A DNA stretch of 64,000 bases, from assembly GCA_003259005.1 (NCBI GenBank), contig QLII01000001.1:620001-684000 (forward strand). Direction: 5' to 3'. Position numbers and translations under genes: made by a program. Within the stretch, counting starts at the first letter, position 1, and each line of letters begins with the position of its first letter. The notes beneath the pieces were generated by a model. The model saw only the letters and a program-made list of their open reading frames with translations, was not told the DNA's origin and made no database searches. This DNA is from Spirosoma telluris. GTDB taxonomy: Bacteria > Bacteroidota > Bacteroidia > Cytophagales > Spirosomataceae. This document shows positions 60,627-64,000 of this stretch, in pieces.

Positions 60627-60712
60627 AGGGAAATATAATTGATGTAGGATATAGGGTGTTTGATATATTTTTTTGCATACATCATATAGCCTATAGCCTA
60701 CATCTTACTTAT
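60627..60712. repeat. Intergenic word palindrome (GATGTAGGATATAGGGTG class)
   Basis: ATTGATGTAGGATATAGGGT pairs imperfectly with TATAGCCTATAGCCTACATC. Same vocabulary as 25065-25138. Between recN and the lipoprotein operon. Confidence 0.75.
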
Positions 60713-60713
60713 T

Positions 60714-62375
60714 TTATTGTTGCGCGTTGTTTAAGGATTTCCCGGCGTTTTTAATGGCGCTTGCCGATGGATTTTTACCCCCAATCATTTGGGCAATTTC
60801 GTTGATACGCTCGTCCAATGTCAGTTTTTTGATACGACTTACGGTTTTATCAGAGGAGTGGTCTTTATAGACGAAATAGTGCGCTGTACCCTGTCCGGCT
60901 ATTTGGTGAAGGTGAGAAATTGCTATGATCTGGTGGCTATGCGACATGTCACGCATCATGTTCCCCATTTTAATCGCAATTTCGCCCGACACGCCCGTAT
61001 CAATTTCGTCGAAAATAATGGTTGGTAATGACCGTTTGCTGGCCAGAATATATTTAATGGCCATCATGAGTCGAGAGAATTCACCCCCTGAGGCTACGTT
61101 TTTCAATTGCTGAGGTTTCATGCCTTTGTTCGCACTAAACAGAAACGAAATCGTGTCAACACCCGTGAACATAGGCTTGGTTATTTCTGCCTGAATCTTA
61201 AGCGATGCGTTTGGCATGCCAAGGTCGTGCAACAAGCCGCCAATTTCGCTTTCGATAGGAGAGAGGACGGCCTGGCGGGAGGCCGATAAGGCTTCGGCAC
61301 TGGTCTGGAGCTGGGCATAAGCTGCCGCTACCTGTGCTTTGGCATCGCCCAAAGCATCATCCAGGTTAAGCACTTTACTTACTTTCTGGCCCAGTTCATT
61401 CCGAAGGGCAATCAGGCCGTGGACATCTTTTGTCTGGTGTTTTGTCTGAAGTTGATAGAGAAGATTCAGTCGTTCCCGGATGGTTTCGGCGCGGACATCA
61501 TCGACCTCTACCTGGTCTTGTTCAGTACTGATTTCATCGGCCAGATCGCGTAATTCAATCAGGCTGCTCTGTGCCCGTTGCTGCAACTGTTCATACTGAT
61601 CCGATAACTTACTGATATAGGATAGATTACTAACCGCACCTTTTAAAAAGTCAATAACAGACTGCTCTGTATTGTCTAAATATTCGTAGGCCAATTGAAG
61701 CCGCTCCTTAATTTCTTCGGCGTTTTCAAGAATGGTCAGTTCCTGTTCAAGCGTCTCCTGTTCGTCAGGCTGTAACTGTGCTTTGGTTAGTTCTTCGTAA
61801 AGGAAATTGTTGTAATCGAACTCTTTACGCATGGCTGAAGCTTCGGCCTGTAGCTGGTCATATGCTGTCTTTTTAGCTCTGTAGCTTTGATAGTCAGTAC
61901 GATACGTGCGTAAGAGGGGGTCGTTCTGAGCGTATGTGTCAACAATTTCGAGTTGATACTCATTGGAGCCTAATAAGACGGAATCGTGTTGTGAGTGAAT
62001 ATCCATCATCTGGCTTGTTACCCGCCGAAGCGTTTCCAGATTGACGGGCGTATCATTGACAAACGCCCGCGATTTCCCACTCACGCTAATCTCCCGACGT
62101 ACAATGCATGTATTGGAATAATCTAACTCTTCTTCGTCAAAAATACGTTCAATGGCATAGCCTGATACCCCAAATGTTCCTTCGATGATACATTTCTGTT
62201 CAGGATTGTATAAAACGCGGGTATCCGCCCGATTACCCAGCAGCAATCCAATTGCCCCCAGCATGATTGACTTCCCGGCTCCTGTTTCGCCCGTGATAAT
62301 ATTCAATTCACGGTCGGGCATGAGTTCGAGTTCGTCGATCAGTGCATAATTTTTTATTAGTAAATGCGATAACAA
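60714..62375 (-). CDS. recN: DNA repair protein RecN
   Basis: 553 residues, normal length. SMC-like ATPase used in double-strand break repair. Walker A GETGAGKS (29-36), signature ASGGEFSR, Walker B TIIFDEIDTGVSG and the H-loop ISHLHQ, with a central coiled coil. Intact. Followed upstream on the same strand by the DUF4835 gene and coaBC, an order seen in many Bacteroidetes. Confidence 0.95.
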   Translation of the reverse strand: MLSHLLIKNYALIDELELMPDRELNIITGETGAGKSIMLGAIGLLLGNRADTRVLYNPEQKCIIEGTFGVSGYAIERIFDEEELDYSNTCIVRREISVSGKSRAFVNDTPVNLETLRRVTSQMMDIHSQHDSVLLGSNEYQLEIVDTYAQNDPLLRTYRTDYQSYRAKKTAYDQLQAEASAMRKEFDYNNFLYEELTKAQLQPDEQETLEQELTILENAEEIKERLQLAYEYLDNTEQSVIDFLKGAVSNLSYISKLSDQYEQLQQRAQSSLIELRDLADEISTEQDQVEVDDVRAETIRERLNLLYQLQTKHQTKDVHGLIALRNELGQKVSKVLNLDDALGDAKAQVAAAYAQLQTSAEALSASRQAVLSPIESEIGGLLHDLGMPNASLKIQAEITKPMFTGVDTISFLFSANKGMKPQQLKNVASGGEFSRLMMAIKYILASKRSLPTIIFDEIDTGVSGEIAIKMGNMMRDMSHSHQIIAISHLHQIAGQGTAHYFVYKDHSSDKTVSRIKKLTLDERINEIAQMIGGKNPSASAIKNAGKSLNNAQQ

Positions 62376-62471
62376 AATCGGAAACAGTTAACAGTGAGCG
62401 GGAATCCTTGATAAGTGAGCTATAGCTACTAAGTACAAATTTACTGACTGTTTGCGGGTACTGTTAATGGC

Positions 62472-63376
62472 TCACTGGATTAATTTTCGGTAATTTTCTG
62501 TTTTGGACGGATCTAGATACGAGAGTAAATCAAAGGCTTTTTGTCGTTCGGCAGAGGTTCCTTCATACAGAATATTATAAAGCTCCTGGGACTTCGCATC
62601 AAAAAACGAGTTGAGTAGTACCGAGTTAGGAAGTTGCAGGCCAATTGTCCGGATCGTTGTTAGTAAATCGAGAATTTGTTTGCGAACCTGCACGGGGTTG
62701 GACGCAAAAACATCTAATCCTAAACGGTGATACGCATACAAACCATCCCGGAAAGGAACTAACTGCTGATTCTGGAGATTCTCGACGAGCCAGTAGCGAT
62801 TACGTCGATCGCCCCCGGCTTGCCAGGCTCCGTTGGCAGAGCCTTGCTGCGCCAGATTGGTTACACTATAGGCGCGTTGCACAAACTGGCTTCCACCTTG
62901 CTTACTAAATGTATCGTAATCAACTGCCAAAATCACATTTGCATAGAAGGCCAGCAATGAGGTTAGATCATCTGAAAACTGATTTTCCCGGAAATAAACA
63001 GGCGTAGTTGGTAGATACACAAAGTTGAAGGCCCTGTCTACATAACTGAAAATAGTCGTTTCATAGTTCGTTCCGTAAACGGACGTGTTACAACAATTTG
63101 AGCCGTTGCCTCGAAAACTCCCTGTGCTAGCGATTTAACCAAATTGATATTCATTGAGCAGTTAATTCGCTCGTTAACAGCGAATTGATCATTACTCCAG
63201 CGCCTGTTGTTCATGAACTCTGTGATGATGCCTTTCAACTGGCTTACGTAGGCAAAATCGGTCTTTTGCTGGGCAAATAACTGGTCGGAGTTAATGGTCA
63301 CCTGACAGTTGAGTTCCTGCGCTTGTACAAAGCTGGCTAAGGATAATAGCAACAATAAGGTTTGTATCGTTTTCAT
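62472..63376 (-). CDS. DUF4835 family secreted protein, frameshifted
   Basis: 301 residues after repair. Signal peptide (TLLLLLSLASFVQAQ), then the family opening ELNCQVTINSDQL and KGIITEFMNNRRWSND. The frame breaks near 63077-63080 (one base missing, G or T of the coding strand), restoring RPVYGTNYETTIFSYVDRAF or the like. Conserved gene in Bacteroidetes between coaBC and recN, function unknown. Probably periplasmic or outer-membrane attached; the C-terminal half is helical. Confidence 0.85.
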
Positions 63377-63464
63377 TCGTGCTAGCTCATGAAAAGCCTG
63401 TTTTCGTAGTAACTGTCTATGACCTGATTGTAACCAATAGATACACGTAGACAAGAGGAACTTA

Positions 63465-64000
63465 CTAAGATTTAAGTTTATTGATAATCAGATTTACTAA
63501 ATCCTGGGCTACATCTTCTTTCGATTTAAGCGCAAATTTGTGTGTTTGGCCGTCCTTATCAATAACGGTAATTTTGTTGGTATCGTGCCCGAAACCAGCC
63601 CCTTCATCACGTAATGAATTGAGAACAATCCAGTCTAAATTCTTGGCCTGGAGTTTTTTGACTGCATTTTCATATTCATTATTCGTTTCGAGCGCAAACC
63701 CCATCATCCATTGCCCTGGTTGTTTCTGGTTTCCCAGTGTGGCTGCAATGTCGGTGGTTTTTGTGAGTTCAAGCGAAAATACCGATTCTTTTTTCTTAAT
63801 CTTCTGATCGGCAGGGTGGGCTGGCGTATAATCAGCAACTGCCGCACTCAACACAATAATGTCCGCTTCTTTAAAAACGGCTTGGGTAGCCACAAACATT
63901 TCCTGCGCCGAACGTACCTGAGTGCACTGAATGCCAGGGTCGGGGAGAGGCAGGGAGGTTGGGCCACTCACCAGACTAACGGTTGCCCCAACTTTTACAA
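63465..64000 (-). CDS. coaBC: Phosphopantothenoylcysteine decarboxylase/synthetase, C-terminal part (5' end outside window)
   Basis: About 178 codons at the right edge, the CoaB (synthetase) half. It contains VSLVSGPTSLPLP, VLSAAVADYTP (the conserved AAVADY), KIKK and the NKITVIDKDG block. It joins cysteine to 4'-phosphopantothenate. The CoaC decarboxylase half and the start lie outside the window. Intact as far as seen. Confidence 0.9.
   Translation of the reverse strand, partial: VKVGATVSLVSGPTSLPLPDPGIQCTQVRSAQEMFVATQAVFKEADIIVLSAAVADYTPAHPADQKIKKKESVFSLELTKTTDIAATLGNQKQPGQWMMGFALETNNEYENAVKKLQAKNLDWIVLNSLRDEGAGFGHDTNKITVIDKDGQTHKFALKSKEDVAQDLVNLIINKLKS

Overview
The window looks like chromosomal DNA of a Bacteroidetes bacterium of the Cytophagales, most like Spirosoma or a close relative. 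The evidence is a SusC/SusD pair, a protein with a type IX secretion C-terminal domain, TTG-N20-TAnnTTTG promoters, a DUF4835 gene between recN and coaBC, a Rho factor with a very long disordered insert, and intergenic spacers full of short palindromic word repeats. Genus is inferred from overall character, not from a marker gene.

Layout. 1-650: 3' part of a GH92 mannosidase gene. 825-10248: a sigma-54 controlled efflux operon (adaptor, TolC, MacB-type ATPase, two FtsX-type permeases, then its own sigma-54 response regulator and histidine kinase). 10319-11137: DUF3050 protein. 11170-13335: an AT-rich island with a 50-bp perfect palindrome and a stand-alone SIR2-domain gene that looks like a defence gene. 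13336-17009: M19 dipeptidase, 3-methyladenine glycosylase I and two membrane genes. 17136-20154: molybdate operon (molybdopterin-binding protein, modA, modB, modC) behind a ModE-like operator. 20264-27943: spore-photoproduct-lyase-like radical SAM protein, DoxX, DUF779, aldehyde dehydrogenase, divergent AraC regulator, DUF2461, acetyl-CoA synthetase. Together the dehydrogenase and synthetase could take acetaldehyde to acetyl-CoA. 28101-32625: a WGR/DUF6493 protein and a SWIM zinc-finger protein. 32650-37700: MFS transporter with a small membrane partner, pdxH, DUF349 protein. 37845-37928: a tRNA with a threonine anticodon but a long variable arm. 38050-48967: T9SS-exported Ig-like repeat protein, PAS histidine kinase, SusD, SusC and a secreted partner. 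49200-50900: palindromic mobile-like elements and two orphan genes. 51439-55331: orphan ECF sigma factor, fatty-acid/sterol hydroxylase, rho. 56345-64000: coaX, outer-membrane protein, LptC, cytochrome c / SCO1 / lipoprotein cluster, recN, DUF4835, coaBC (cut by the window edge).

A caution for every reader: I count 30 places where a well-conserved gene is broken by one missing base. All 30 are repaired by adding a single base, nearly always to a run of G or C (27 G/C, 2 A, 1 T). This is the signature of homopolymer under-calling in the assembly, not of gene decay. Broken genes are therefore annotated here as single CDSs with the site named.

The observations most worth following are the class II tRNA-Thr, the SIR2 island, the WGR/SWIM pair without its usual ATPase and VWA partners, the paired ~200-bp GC-rich palindromic elements, the sigma-54 and ModE control sites, and the intergenic word palindromes that have become part of coding sequences.
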